A model generated the notes under the pieces. That model saw only the letters and a list, made by a program, of their open reading frames with translations. It was not told where the DNA came from and made no database searches. A stretch of 12,295 nt of DNA from SKLM01 sp964390305. Lineage in GTDB: Bacteria; Chloroflexota; Anaerolineae; B4-G1. Made by a program: the position numbers and the translations under genes. Each line of letters opens with the position of its first letter. Within the stretch, counting starts at the first letter, position 1. Location of the stretch: positions 1 through 12,295 of the forward strand of contig CAYMHT010000080.1 in assembly GCA_964390305.1 (NCBI GenBank). Reading direction: 5' to 3'. Below, one piece after another: positions 1 through 6,653 of the stretch.

Positions 1-2
1 AA

Positions 3-437
3 GAGGTGGGGGGTGACGATCGACCGATCGTGCTCCTGTCCCGGGAGTCAAACTCCGGAACGTACGTCTATTTCCTGGAGAACGTGGTACGCATGGGCGA
101 GGGGGAGAGCGACCTGCTTTTTTCTCCCGACACGCTGTTGATGCCGTCATCGGAGGGGATCACGTCTGAGGTGACGCAAAACCCGAATACCATCGGGTAC
201 GATGGCCTGGGCTACGTCACGGGCGGACAGAAGGTCGTGGCTGTGGCCCAGGACACCGAGGGTCCGTACGTGCTTCCTTCTGTGGAGACGGTGAACGACG
301 GCTCGTATCCAATCGCGCGCCCGCTCTACATGTACACGGCTGGAGAACCGAGGGGTCAGATAGAGGCCTATCTGGAGTGGGTGAGGGGCGACGGCCAGGA
401 GGTGGTCCTTGAGATCGGCTTTGTCCCCCTGGAGTGA
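3..437 (+). CDS. pstS: PstS, phosphate-binding protein of the Pst ABC transporter (C-terminal part only)
   Basis: This is the C-terminal part of the extracytoplasmic phosphate-binding protein that delivers phosphate to PstCA. The reading frame is open to the window edge, so the N-terminus, lipoprotein or secretion signal and true start lie upstream; the in-frame GTG at 6 is not the start. Near the left edge SRESNSGTYVYF matches the phosphate-contacting R-x-x-x-S-G-T segment of PstS. It is followed by NPNTIGYDGLGYV (the IGY segment typical of the family) and by a C-terminal block, YPIARPLYMYTAGEP and then a helix around EAYLEWV, which is the usual ending of this fold. pstC starts 36 nt downstream. 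The identification rests on these motifs and on the gene order pstS-C-A-B-B-phoU. Confidence 0.9.
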   Translation, partial: EVGGDDRPIVLLSRESNSGTYVYFLENVVRMGEGESDLLFSPDTLLMPSSEGITSEVTQNPNTIGYDGLGYVTGGQKVVAVAQDTEGPYVLPSVETVNDGSYPIARPLYMYTAGEPRGQIEAYLEWVRGDGQEVVLEIGFVPLE

Positions 438-473
438 GGCGGCGATCTCGCGCGGGCCACCCAGGCCCGGGTC

Positions 474-1400
474 ATGTGGGAGGGTTTCCTGATTGAGCAC
501 AACGGACTAGAGAACGACCGGGCTCGCTGGACGGAGTTCGCCATTGAGGTTGCCATTCGTGTGCTGGGCTTCTCGGCCATCGGCTTCGTGACGCTCATCT
601 TCATCTTCCTCCTTCGGGAGGGGGTGCCGGCGTTTTTCGAGGTACGGCTGACGAACCTGTTCGGGGTGCGCTGGTATCCGACGTTCGGCCTGTTCGGGAC
701 ACTGCCGCTGATCCTGGGCTCACTCCTTGTGACGGTGACGGCCATCGTGGTTGCGCTGCCCCTGGGGGTGGCGACGGCGGTGTTCGTGCGCGAGGTGGCC
801 CCGGACTGGACGCGGGAGTTCCTCAAGCCGATGATTGAGGTCCTGGCCGGCATCCCCTCCGTGGTGCTGGGGTTCTTCGGCATGACCATCGTGGCGCCTT
901 TGATCAGAGAGACGCTGGGGACGCCGACGGGGCTGACGGCGTTTACCGGTGCGTTGATTCTGGCTTACATGTCGCTACCGACGATCATCAGTGTGGCTGA
1001 GGACGCGCTGGACGCCGTGCCGAGGGCTTACCGCGACGGGGCGCGGGCGATGGGCGCGACGGAGTGGCAGACAATCTGGCGCGTCGTGGTGCCGGCGGCC
1101 CGCTCCGGCATCGTCACGGCAGTGATGTTAGGTCTCGGACGGGCCATTGGGGAGACGATGGCCGTGATGTTGGTCACCGGAAACGCCGCGCGTATGCCGC
1201 TCACGCTCGACTCGCTGTTCCGCCCTGCCCGGACGATGACAGCCACCGTCGCTGCAGAGATGGGGGAGGTGGCCCAGGGTAGCGTTCACTATCACGTTCT
1301 ATTCGCCATCGGACTGATCCTCTTCGTACTGACCTTCGTCATCAATCTCACCGCGGCCGCGACGATCTTCCAGAAGCGGCGGCGAGGAGGCCTGCGTTGA
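474..1400 (+). CDS. pstC: PstC, phosphate ABC transporter permease
   Basis: Inner-membrane permease that pairs with PstA to form the phosphate channel. The 308-residue product is normal for PstC. It has about six hydrophobic helices (roughly residues 25-47, 76-105, 122-145, 155-175, 212-236 and 272-298). The cytoplasmic coupling (EAA-type) loop lies at about 176-207, with EDALDAVPRAYRDGARAMGAT followed by a VVVP segment; PstC shares this loop with PstA, and it contacts the PstB ATPase. The stretch GLGRAIGETMAV at 220-231 is also characteristic. The ATG at 474 has no convincing Shine-Dalgarno sequence, so the first 10-15 residues are uncertain. The stop codon overlaps the pstA start in a TGATG arrangement, indicating translational coupling. 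Confidence 0.95.
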   Translation: MWEGFLIEHNGLENDRARWTEFAIEVAIRVLGFSAIGFVTLIFIFLLREGVPAFFEVRLTNLFGVRWYPTFGLFGTLPLILGSLLVTVTAIVVALPLGVATAVFVREVAPDWTREFLKPMIEVLAGIPSVVLGFFGMTIVAPLIRETLGTPTGLTAFTGALILAYMSLPTIISVAEDALDAVPRAYRDGARAMGATEWQTIWRVVVPAARSGIVTAVMLGLGRAIGETMAVMLVTGNAARMPLTLDSLFRPARTMTATVAAEMGEVAQGSVHYHVLFAIGLILFVLTFVINLTAAATIFQKRRRGGLR

Positions 1401-2245
1401 TGAACCGGTATGAAGTGCAGCGAATTGGGTTCATCCTGCTGGGCGTCGTGACTTTCATCGTCGTGGCCCCTATTCTCCTGGTCATCGGGGCCATCGCGGT
1501 GAAGGGGATCGGTGCCATCAGCTGGGGGTTCCTCACGGCGATGCCTCGCGATGGCATGAGAGCGGGGGGCATATTCCCCGCCATCGTGGGCACGTTCTGG
1601 CTGACGACAGGGACCGCGCTGGTGGCCATCCCAATCGGCGTGGGCGGAGCTGTCTATCTGGCTGAATATGCACGAGATAACCTGCTGACCAGGGCAATTC
1701 GACTGGCAATCATCAATCTGGCGGGGGTTCCCTCGGTGGTGTACGGGCTATTCGGGCTCGGGTTGTTCGTGCTGTTCCTCCAGTTTGGGACGTCCATCGT
1801 GGCCGGGTCTCTCACGCTGGCGATCATGACCCTGCCCATCATCATCAGCACGGCCGAGGAGGCGCTGCGGGCCGTGCCCACCGAGTTCCGCACCGTCAGT
1901 GCGAGCCTGGGGGGGACGCGGTGGCAGGGTATCCGCCGCATCGTGCTGCCGCAGGCCATGCCGGGGATCATCACGGGGGTTATCCTGGGCCTGCTGCGGG
2001 CGGCCGGAGAGACGGCGCCCATCCTGTTCACCGTAGCGGCTTTCTTCCTGCCGCGCCTGCCCCAGTCGCCTTTCGATCAGACGATGGCGCTGCCTTATCA
2101 TCTCTACGTCATCAGCACCCAGGTGCCGGGTATGCCGGAGGAGATCCAGTATGGTACGGCATTGGTGCTGCTCGCAGTGGTGCTCTCGATGAACGTGGTC
2201 GCCACCGTTATCCGAAGCATCTACCGCAGGCGGCGAGAATGGTGA
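1400..2245 (+). CDS. pstA: PstA, phosphate ABC transporter permease
   Basis: Second inner-membrane permease of the phosphate channel, 281 residues. The ATG at 1400 is preferred over the TTG at 1397 because it overlaps the pstC stop as TGATG and has a strong AGGAGG at 1385-1390, 9 nt upstream. About six membrane helices are visible (near 8-32, 59-86, 104-128, 133-151, 188-215 and 250-273). The coupling loop is at 153-184, with EEALRAVPTEFRTVSASLGGT and a final IVLPQAMPG. LRAAGETAPILFT at 199-211 is the PstA counterpart of the PstC GRAIGET segment. A 90-nt spacer then separates it from pstB1, the largest gap within the pst genes. Confidence 0.95.
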   Translation: MNRYEVQRIGFILLGVVTFIVVAPILLVIGAIAVKGIGAISWGFLTAMPRDGMRAGGIFPAIVGTFWLTTGTALVAIPIGVGGAVYLAEYARDNLLTRAIRLAIINLAGVPSVVYGLFGLGLFVLFLQFGTSIVAGSLTLAIMTLPIIISTAEEALRAVPTEFRTVSASLGGTRWQGIRRIVLPQAMPGIITGVILGLLRAAGETAPILFTVAAFFLPRLPQSPFDQTMALPYHLYVISTQVPGMPEEIQYGTALVLLAVVLSMNVVATVIRSIYRRRREW

Positions 2246-2296
2246 TGAGAGGGTCGATGCCGAATAGGCGGGGACGGGCTCGGGCTGGGAAGGGCC

Positions 2297-2316
2297 GCTT
2301 CAGCGATACGTGAAGC
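2297..2316 (+). promoter_or_regulatory. Small hairpin in the pstA-pstB1 spacer
   Basis: A perfect 6-bp inverted repeat (GCTTCA and TGAAGC) with an 8-nt loop lies 20 nt before the pstB1 start. There is no T-run after it, so it is not an intrinsic terminator. It could be an mRNA-processing or translation-modulating element within the operon, or chance. Confidence 0.25.
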
Positions 2317-2335
2317 CGACCCCTGATGGGTATCT

Positions 2336-3103
2336 ATGTTGAGTGAGCACGACGTCAAGATTCGGATCGAGGACGTCAGCTACTTCTACGGCGAGACTCA
2401 AGCGGTGAAGGACGTGTCACTGGACATCCCGGAGAACGCGATCACGGTGCTGTTCGGGCCAGCCGGTGGGGGCAAGACTACGCTGCTCCGCCTGATCAAC
2501 CGGTTGAACGACATGGTAGACGGGACGCGGATGTTGGGGCGAATCTGGGTGGACGGAAAGGACATCTACGCTCCGGGCGTCGACCTCCCCGCGTTGAGGC
2601 GGCGGATGGGGATGGTGTTCGCCCTGCCACTCCCGCTGCCGGGCACCGTCCGTGAGAACGTGGTCTATGGCCCAGAGCTGGCTGGGGTCCGGGACCGGGC
2701 AAGACAGGACGAGATTGTGCACCGGAGTCTGAAGCAGGCGGCTTTATGGGAGGAGGTCGAGGACCGGCTCGATGACCCGGCCAGCGAGCTCTCCGGCGGG
2801 CAACAGCAGCGGTTGTGTATCGCCCGCAGCCTGGCGTTGGAGCCTGAGGTCCTTCTGCTGGATGAACCCACTTCTGGGCTGGATCCAATCTCGACGGCGA
2901 AGGTGGAGGCCACGCTTCACGGGTTGAAGGCGGACTACACGATCGTCATCGTCCCTCACAGTATTCAACAGGCGGGTCGCCTGGCGGATTGTGCGGCTTT
3001 CTTCCTGATGGGAGAGATGGTGGAGTATCGACCGGGCGAAGAGATTTTCGTCAATCCTCGAGACCAGCGAACCGAAGACTACATCACGGGTCGATTCGGA
3101 TAG
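2336..3103 (+). CDS. pstB: PstB1, phosphate ABC transporter ATP-binding protein with altered Q-loop
   Basis: ATPase of the phosphate transporter, 255 residues, the normal length for PstB. Visible motifs are the A-loop tyrosine near 16-18, Walker A GPAGGGKTT at 41-49 (Lys47), signature LSGGQQQRL at 152-160, Walker B VLLLDEP at 172-178 (Asp176, Glu177), D-loop SGLD at 180-183 and switch His208. The Q-loop is unusual: where PstB proteins have VFQ-x-P the sequence reads VFALPLPLP, so the Gln that links the catalytic site to the permease coupling loop is Ala96 (codon GCC at 2621-2623). The Walker A is also slightly off the usual PstB GPSGCGKST. The start ATG has only a weak ribosome-binding site. 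The gene is followed by a second, different pstB 10 nt downstream. PstB identity is certain from the motifs, context and TEDYITGRFG ending. Confidence 0.93.
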   Translation: MLSEHDVKIRIEDVSYFYGETQAVKDVSLDIPENAITVLFGPAGGGKTTLLRLINRLNDMVDGTRMLGRIWVDGKDIYAPGVDLPALRRRMGMVFALPLPLPGTVRENVVYGPELAGVRDRARQDEIVHRSLKQAALWEEVEDRLDDPASELSGGQQQRLCIARSLALEPEVLLLDEPTSGLDPISTAKVEATLHGLKADYTIVIVPHSIQQAGRLADCAAFFLMGEMVEYRPGEEIFVNPRDQRTEDYITGRFG

Positions 3104-3113
3104 GTTCGGAAGC

Positions 3114-3866
3114 ATGGAGAAGATCCGGGTAGAGCATCTCGATTTCTACTACGGCGACAATCACGCTCTGAAGGACATTTCGCTCACCATTAGAGATCGG
3201 GAGATCACGGCTCTGATCGGACCATCCGGGTGTGGCAAGTCCACGTTCCTGCGCTGCTTGAATCGGATGAACGAGACCATCCCCAACACGCGGTTGGAGG
3301 GGAGGGTGCTCCTGGATGGGCGCGATATCTACGCGGTGGGCACGGACGTGGTCGATTTACGGCGGCGGATCGGAATGGTCTTTCAGCGACCGAATCCTTT
3401 CCCCAAATCGATCTATGACAACGTCGCCTTCGGGCCTCGGATCCTGGGCCTTGACGGGGATCAGGACCTGGATGAGATCGTGGAGCGGAGCTTGCGGGGG
3501 GCGGCTCTGTGGGACGAGGCGCGCGAGAATCTCCAGCAGGATGCTCTGAGCCTCTCTCTAGGAGAGCAGCAACGGCTGTGCATCGCGCGCGCTATCGCCG
3601 TCAGGCCGGAGGTGATCCTGATGGATGAGCCCTGTTCGGCGCTGGATCCTATCGACACGCTGCAGATCGAGGAGTTGATGCGGGAGTTGAAGGAGAACTA
3701 CTGCATCTTCATCGTCACGCACAACATGCAGCAGGCAGCACGCGTCTCGGACAGAACCGGCCTCTTCTGGCTGGGTGAGCTCGTGGAGTTCGATATCACC
3801 GAGAAGATCTTCACGAACCCGGACCAGAGGCGAACCGAGGACTACATCACGGGGCGGGCCGGATAG
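3114..3866 (+). CDS. pstB: PstB2, phosphate ABC transporter ATP-binding protein with altered signature motif
   Basis: Second ATPase of the phosphate transporter, 250 residues. It has the A-loop FYYG at 11-14, canonical Walker A GPSGCGKST at 36-44 (Lys42), canonical Q-loop VFQRPNPFP with Gln91, Walker B VILMDEP at 167-173 (Glu172), D-loop SALD and switch His203 in IVTHN. The ABC signature is altered: instead of LSGGQQQRL it reads LSLGEQQRL at 147-155, so the first glycine is Leu149 and the Gln is Glu151. The end, RRTEDYITGRAG, is typical PstB. It is clearly a paralogue of the preceding gene, but the two have diverged in complementary motifs, which suggests they work together as a heterodimer and are not interchangeable copies. 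Confidence 0.95.
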   Translation: MEKIRVEHLDFYYGDNHALKDISLTIRDREITALIGPSGCGKSTFLRCLNRMNETIPNTRLEGRVLLDGRDIYAVGTDVVDLRRRIGMVFQRPNPFPKSIYDNVAFGPRILGLDGDQDLDEIVERSLRGAALWDEARENLQQDALSLSLGEQQRLCIARAIAVRPEVILMDEPCSALDPIDTLQIEELMRELKENYCIFIVTHNMQQAARVSDRTGLFWLGELVEFDITEKIFTNPDQRRTEDYITGRAG

Positions 3867-3905
3867 GCTCCCTGAGATGGGGGACCTGAATCGAGGAGAG
3901 AGAGC

Positions 3906-4598
3906 ATGATTCGCAAGAGCTTCGATCGGGAGTTGCAGCGTCTGATGGACGAGGTTCTGGCGCTGGGAAGCAGGGTGGAGGATGCGCTGACGGACGCGGT
4001 GGAGACGTTGAAGACGAAGGACCATGAGGCGGCCAGAGCCCTCATCGCTCGAGATCGATCGATCAACGAGAAACGGTACGAGATCGAGTCGGATGCCCTC
4101 ACCCTGATCGCGAGGCAGCAGCCGATGGCCGGGGATCTGCGGATGATCGCCGCCATCCTGGACCTGTCGTCGGAGTTGGAGAGAATCGGCGACTATGCCA
4201 AGGGGATCGCCAGGATCAACCTGATGATCGGCGATGAACCGCTGATGAAGCCGCTCATTGATCTGCCCATGATGGCCTCCAAAGCCGCCGATATGCTGGC
4301 CCAGGCGCTGGAGGCGTTTGCACGGCAAGATGCGAAGACGGCTCGGGACATCCCCGCTCAGGACGATGAGGTCGATCAGCTGTATGATCAGATCTATCGA
4401 GAGCTGATCACGTTCATCATGGCTGATCCCGGCAAGATTGAACAGGCCAACTACCTCCTGTGGGCTGCCCACAATCTCGAGCGGGCTGCCGATCGGGTGA
4501 CGAACATCTGTGAGCGGGTCGTCTTCACCGTCACCGGGGAGCTGACGGAGTTGGACGCGGAGGAAGGCCAGCGGGTCAGCATTGAGGGCTTTGAGTAG
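3906..4598 (+). CDS. phoU: PhoU, phosphate signalling and transport regulator
   Basis: Cytoplasmic helical-bundle protein that couples PstSCAB activity to the phosphate sensor kinase and limits uptake. The 230-residue product is the usual length. It shows the two tandem PhoU repeats: SSELERIGDYAKGIARI at about 88-104 and AHNLERAADRVTNICERVVF at 188-207. These are the E-x-x-R-x-x-D segments that bind metal clusters in characterised PhoU proteins. The ATG at 3906 has GAGGAG at 3893-3898, 7 nt upstream, and follows pstB2 by 39 nt. No PhoR/PhoB pair lies in the window, so the sensor partner is elsewhere. Confidence 0.95.
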   Translation: MIRKSFDRELQRLMDEVLALGSRVEDALTDAVETLKTKDHEAARALIARDRSINEKRYEIESDALTLIARQQPMAGDLRMIAAILDLSSELERIGDYAKGIARINLMIGDEPLMKPLIDLPMMASKAADMLAQALEAFARQDAKTARDIPAQDDEVDQLYDQIYRELITFIMADPGKIEQANYLLWAAHNLERAADRVTNICERVVFTVTGELTELDAEEGQRVSIEGFE

Positions 4599-4604
4599 TG
4601 TGAC

Positions 4605-4610
4605 GGAGGA
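4605..4610 (+). promoter_or_regulatory. Ribosome binding site that sets a TTG start
   Basis: GGAGGA lies just after the phoU stop and 7 nt before a TTG at 4618. This spacing favours TTG 4618 as the amidase start over the upstream in-frame GTG at 4600 or the TTG at 4582, both of which lack a comparable site. Confidence 0.6.
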
Positions 4611-4617
4611 GTTGGAT

Positions 4618-5415
4618 TTGGAAGCTGAACGTTTGACCATAGGACTTGCCCAGATGGACGTCCCTCAGGGTCGTTCAGAGCGCAACCTGGCGCGCGCCCG
4701 TGAGTTCGTCGCGCAGGCTCACGATGCGGACGTGGACGTGCTGCTGTTGCCGGAGCTCTGGCTTCATGGCTACGATCTTGAGCGCGCGGACGAGTGGGCT
4801 GCGCCGTTGGGTGAGGGTGGGTTCGCCGAGATGGCTTCAATGGCTCGCCAGTTCCACATCCACCTGGTCGGGTCGCTCCTGGAGCGACACGCGGACGGCG
4901 TCTCCAACACCGCGGTGCTGTACGGTCCCAACGGTGAGCTTCTGGGGTCCTACCGCAAGATGCACCTCTTTCGCCTGATGGAGGAGCACCGTTACCTGGT
5001 GCCGGGCGATCACGCGACGCTCTGCCCCACGCCGTGGGGCCCGACTGGCCTGGGTATATGTTACGACCTGCGTTTCCCCGAGCCCTTCCGCGCCATGGCA
5101 GTGGCGGGGGCCAAGCTGTTCGTGATCCCGGCACAGTGGCCGGTCAAGCGTATCGAGGCCTGGCTGCTACTTGCGCGAGCCCGAGCCGTGGAGAACGAGC
5201 TCGTGGTGGCTGCGTGCAACCGAGTGGGGCGGAATGAGGATGTCCCCTTTCCTGGACGCTCCCTCGTCGTCGACCCATGGGGACACGTGCTGGTCGAAGG
5301 CGACGATCAGGAGGGGCTGCTGATCGCCCAGGCGGATCTGCGCGAAATCGAGAAGGCTCGCCGCTATCTGACGGTTTACCAAGACCGTCGTCCGACGGCC
5401 TATGTTGTCAGGTGA
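4618..5415 (+). CDS. Carbon-nitrogen hydrolase (nitrilase superfamily), predicted omega-amidase type
   Basis: Cytosolic enzyme predicted to hydrolyse a small amide to an acid plus ammonia. About 265 residues from the TTG at 4618. The Glu-Lys-Cys triad is intact: Glu46 in LLLPELWLHGYD, Lys114 in YRKMHLF and Cys148 in GLGICYDLRFPEPFR. The sequence CYDLRFPE followed later by IPAQWP, and the C-terminal DRRPTAY, resemble the Nit2/YafV group, which cleaves 2-oxoglutaramate or deaminated glutathione (metabolite repair). This substrate assignment is inference; other amidases share these motifs. The gene begins 19 nt after phoU and ends 18 nt before the phosphatase gene, so it is probably read from the pst operon mRNA. 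The start could instead be GTG 4600 or TTG 4582, adding 6-12 residues. Confidence 0.88.
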   Translation: MEAERLTIGLAQMDVPQGRSERNLARAREFVAQAHDADVDVLLLPELWLHGYDLERADEWAAPLGEGGFAEMASMARQFHIHLVGSLLERHADGVSNTAVLYGPNGELLGSYRKMHLFRLMEEHRYLVPGDHATLCPTPWGPTGLGICYDLRFPEPFRAMAVAGAKLFVIPAQWPVKRIEAWLLLARARAVENELVVAACNRVGRNEDVPFPGRSLVVDPWGHVLVEGDDQEGLLIAQADLREIEKARRYLTVYQDRRPTAYVVR

Positions 5416-5433
5416 GGGGCGGAGGACAGATTG

Positions 5434-6267
5434 ATGAGCTACCAGGGACTCCTGGAGGGGGCCATAGCCGTCGCCCGCGATGCCGGCGGCGTGGTGGCCC
5501 GAGACTTTCCGCGCAGCGCGCTCAGCCAGTTCGGCTTCAAAGGGTCGGTCAACCCGGTGACGGAGACGGATACCGCCGCCGAGGATCTAATTCGCAGGCG
5601 GCTGCAGGATCGTTTTCCCGGCCACCGCATCCTGGCTGAGGAGAGCGGTGGCGACGAGTGGCAGCAGGCCGGCCCGCCTATCTGGCTGATCGATCCCCTG
5701 GACGGGACGAATAACTTCGCCCACGGTTTCCCCCACGTGGGCGTCTCGTTGGCGCTGGTCGAGGAGCAGCAGCCCGTCGTGGCTGTGGTTCACGATCCGC
5801 TGCGAGGGGAGACCTTTGCCGCGGCAGTGGGGGAAGGGGCCACCCTCAACGGTGGGTCGATACACGTGAGCGACGTCAAGGAGCTGCCTGACGCCTTTCT
5901 GGCGACGGGCTTCCCCTACGATCGACGGACGGCGCCGGATAACAACGTCCAGCGTCTGGATCACTTCCTTCGGCGAAGCCAGGGTGTGCGTCGCGCCGGG
6001 GCAGCCGTCCTGGATCTTTCCTACGTTGCCTGCGGCCGGTTCGACGGTTTCTGGGAGATCCGCCTCCATCCATGGGACGTGGCGGCCGGTATTCTCATCG
6101 TGCGGGAGGCTGGAGGGGAGGCGACGAACTTCGAGGGAGGGTTCGACTGCGTCTCCGGGCGGCGCATCGTGGCCTCCAATGGGCACATTCACGGTCAGAT
6201 GCTGCGGGTGATTCGAGAGGGTGAGGGCGCGCCCCTTCCGGAACCGATCAGAGAGCCGGAGCACTGA
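5434..6267 (+). CDS. Inositol monophosphatase family protein
   Basis: Magnesium-dependent sugar-phosphate or inositol-phosphate phosphatase, 277 residues. All family motifs are present: VTETDTAAE at 42-50, the metal ligand Glu70 in LAEESGG, the core DPLDGTNNF at 87-95 (Asp87, Asp90) and the C-terminal WDVAAGILIVREAGG at 214-228 with Asp215. The ATG at 5434 is chosen over the TTG at 5431 because GGAGGA at 5421-5426 lies 7 nt upstream. The substrate cannot be read from the sequence: inositol-1-phosphate, fructose-1,6-bisphosphate, histidinol phosphate and PAP enzymes share these motifs. Its position at the end of a phosphate-uptake operon fits a role in releasing phosphate from organic esters, but that is inference. 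The last ~15 residues are proline- and glutamate-rich and probably disordered. Confidence 0.93.
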   Translation: MSYQGLLEGAIAVARDAGGVVARDFPRSALSQFGFKGSVNPVTETDTAAEDLIRRRLQDRFPGHRILAEESGGDEWQQAGPPIWLIDPLDGTNNFAHGFPHVGVSLALVEEQQPVVAVVHDPLRGETFAAAVGEGATLNGGSIHVSDVKELPDAFLATGFPYDRRTAPDNNVQRLDHFLRRSQGVRRAGAAVLDLSYVACGRFDGFWEIRLHPWDVAAGILIVREAGGEATNFEGGFDCVSGRRIVASNGHIHGQMLRVIREGEGAPLPEPIREPEH

Positions 6268-6465
6268 GCGCCCCAACGGGCCAGGGTGGATTCTGCGGGG
6301 GGTGTTGTGGGCCGCGCCACGAGGCGCGTCAGCGCTGTGCTGCTGGACGATCGGAGTGTCGGCTGTGGCAGGGATGGAGGGGGTGGTGACATTCACGACG
6401 CAGCGTACGGCCCCGTCCACTGGCGCAAATCGGAGGATCGTGGGAAAATATAAGGTTGGAGCCAT

Positions 6466-6506
6466 GCTGCTCCGTGTTTCACGTATGGGCTTGAACACGG
6501 AGCGGC
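6466..6506 (+). repeat. Strong inverted repeat (hairpin) abutting the assembly gap
   Basis: GCTCCGTGTT at 6469-6478 and its exact reverse complement AACACGGAGC at 6494-6503 enclose a 15-nt loop. The stem extends outward by three more pairs (one G-T wobble), giving a 13-bp helix. Only one base (T) separates it from the Ns, so a downstream T-run cannot be judged. It could be an intrinsic terminator for the upstream operon, a 5' leader structure of the por operon, or half of a larger repeat that broke the assembly. Confidence 0.6.
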
Positions 6507-6507
6507 T

Positions 6508-6607
6508 NNNNNNNNNNNNNNNNNNNNNNNNNNNNNNNNNNNNNNNNNNNNNNNNNNNNNNNNNNNNNNNNNNNNNNNNNNNNNNNNNNNNNNNNNNNNN
6601 NNNNNNN
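6508..6607. other. Assembly (scaffold) gap of 100 N
   Basis: Exactly 100 consecutive N, the conventional placeholder for a gap of unknown length. Genes may be missing here, and the physical distance between the phosphate and POR operons is not known. Confidence 0.97.
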
Positions 6608-6653
6608 GTCATTGTGGAGGACAGGATTGGTCGTTAAGTAAGGAGAAGACACT

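Larger units (their letters stand above)
6268..6653. other. Intergenic region between the phosphate and POR gene groups, interrupted by an assembly gap
   Basis: No supportable gene is visible in the 286 known bases. After the phosphatase stop there is a GC hairpin (CGCGCC at 6313-6318, ACGA loop, GGCGCG at 6323-6328) without a T-run, which could help end the upstream transcript. The segment 6440-6460 is locally A-rich and includes TATAAG at 6449-6454, a possible -10 element for the por operon, but no good -35 precedes it. A strong inverted repeat follows at 6466-6506, then the N gap. After the gap only the porG leader remains. Confidence 0.6.

Noticed and set aside
3558..4640. Minus-strand open frame of 360 codons opposite pstB2 and phoU
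   Set aside because: It is entirely antisense to two certain genes, with no ribosome site or motif.
6313..6328. GC-rich hairpin after the IMPase stop as an intrinsic terminator
   Set aside because: The 6-bp stem is perfect but no T-run follows, so it does not meet the standard for an intrinsic terminator; it is only mentioned within the intergenic entry.
6449..6454. TATAAG as the -10 of a por promoter
   Set aside because: No acceptable -35 lies 16-18 bp upstream, and the true upstream region of porG may be inside the gap.
5587..6612. Long minus-strand open frame (about 340 codons) opposite the IMPase gene
   Set aside because: It runs through the N gap and lies antisense to a well-supported gene. 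Its translation shows no recognisable motif; it is a by-product of GC-rich codon use.
6221..6637. Plus-strand open frame spanning the assembly gap
   Set aside because: Its centre is unknown sequence (N), it overlaps the IMPase end, and its known part has no recognisable features.
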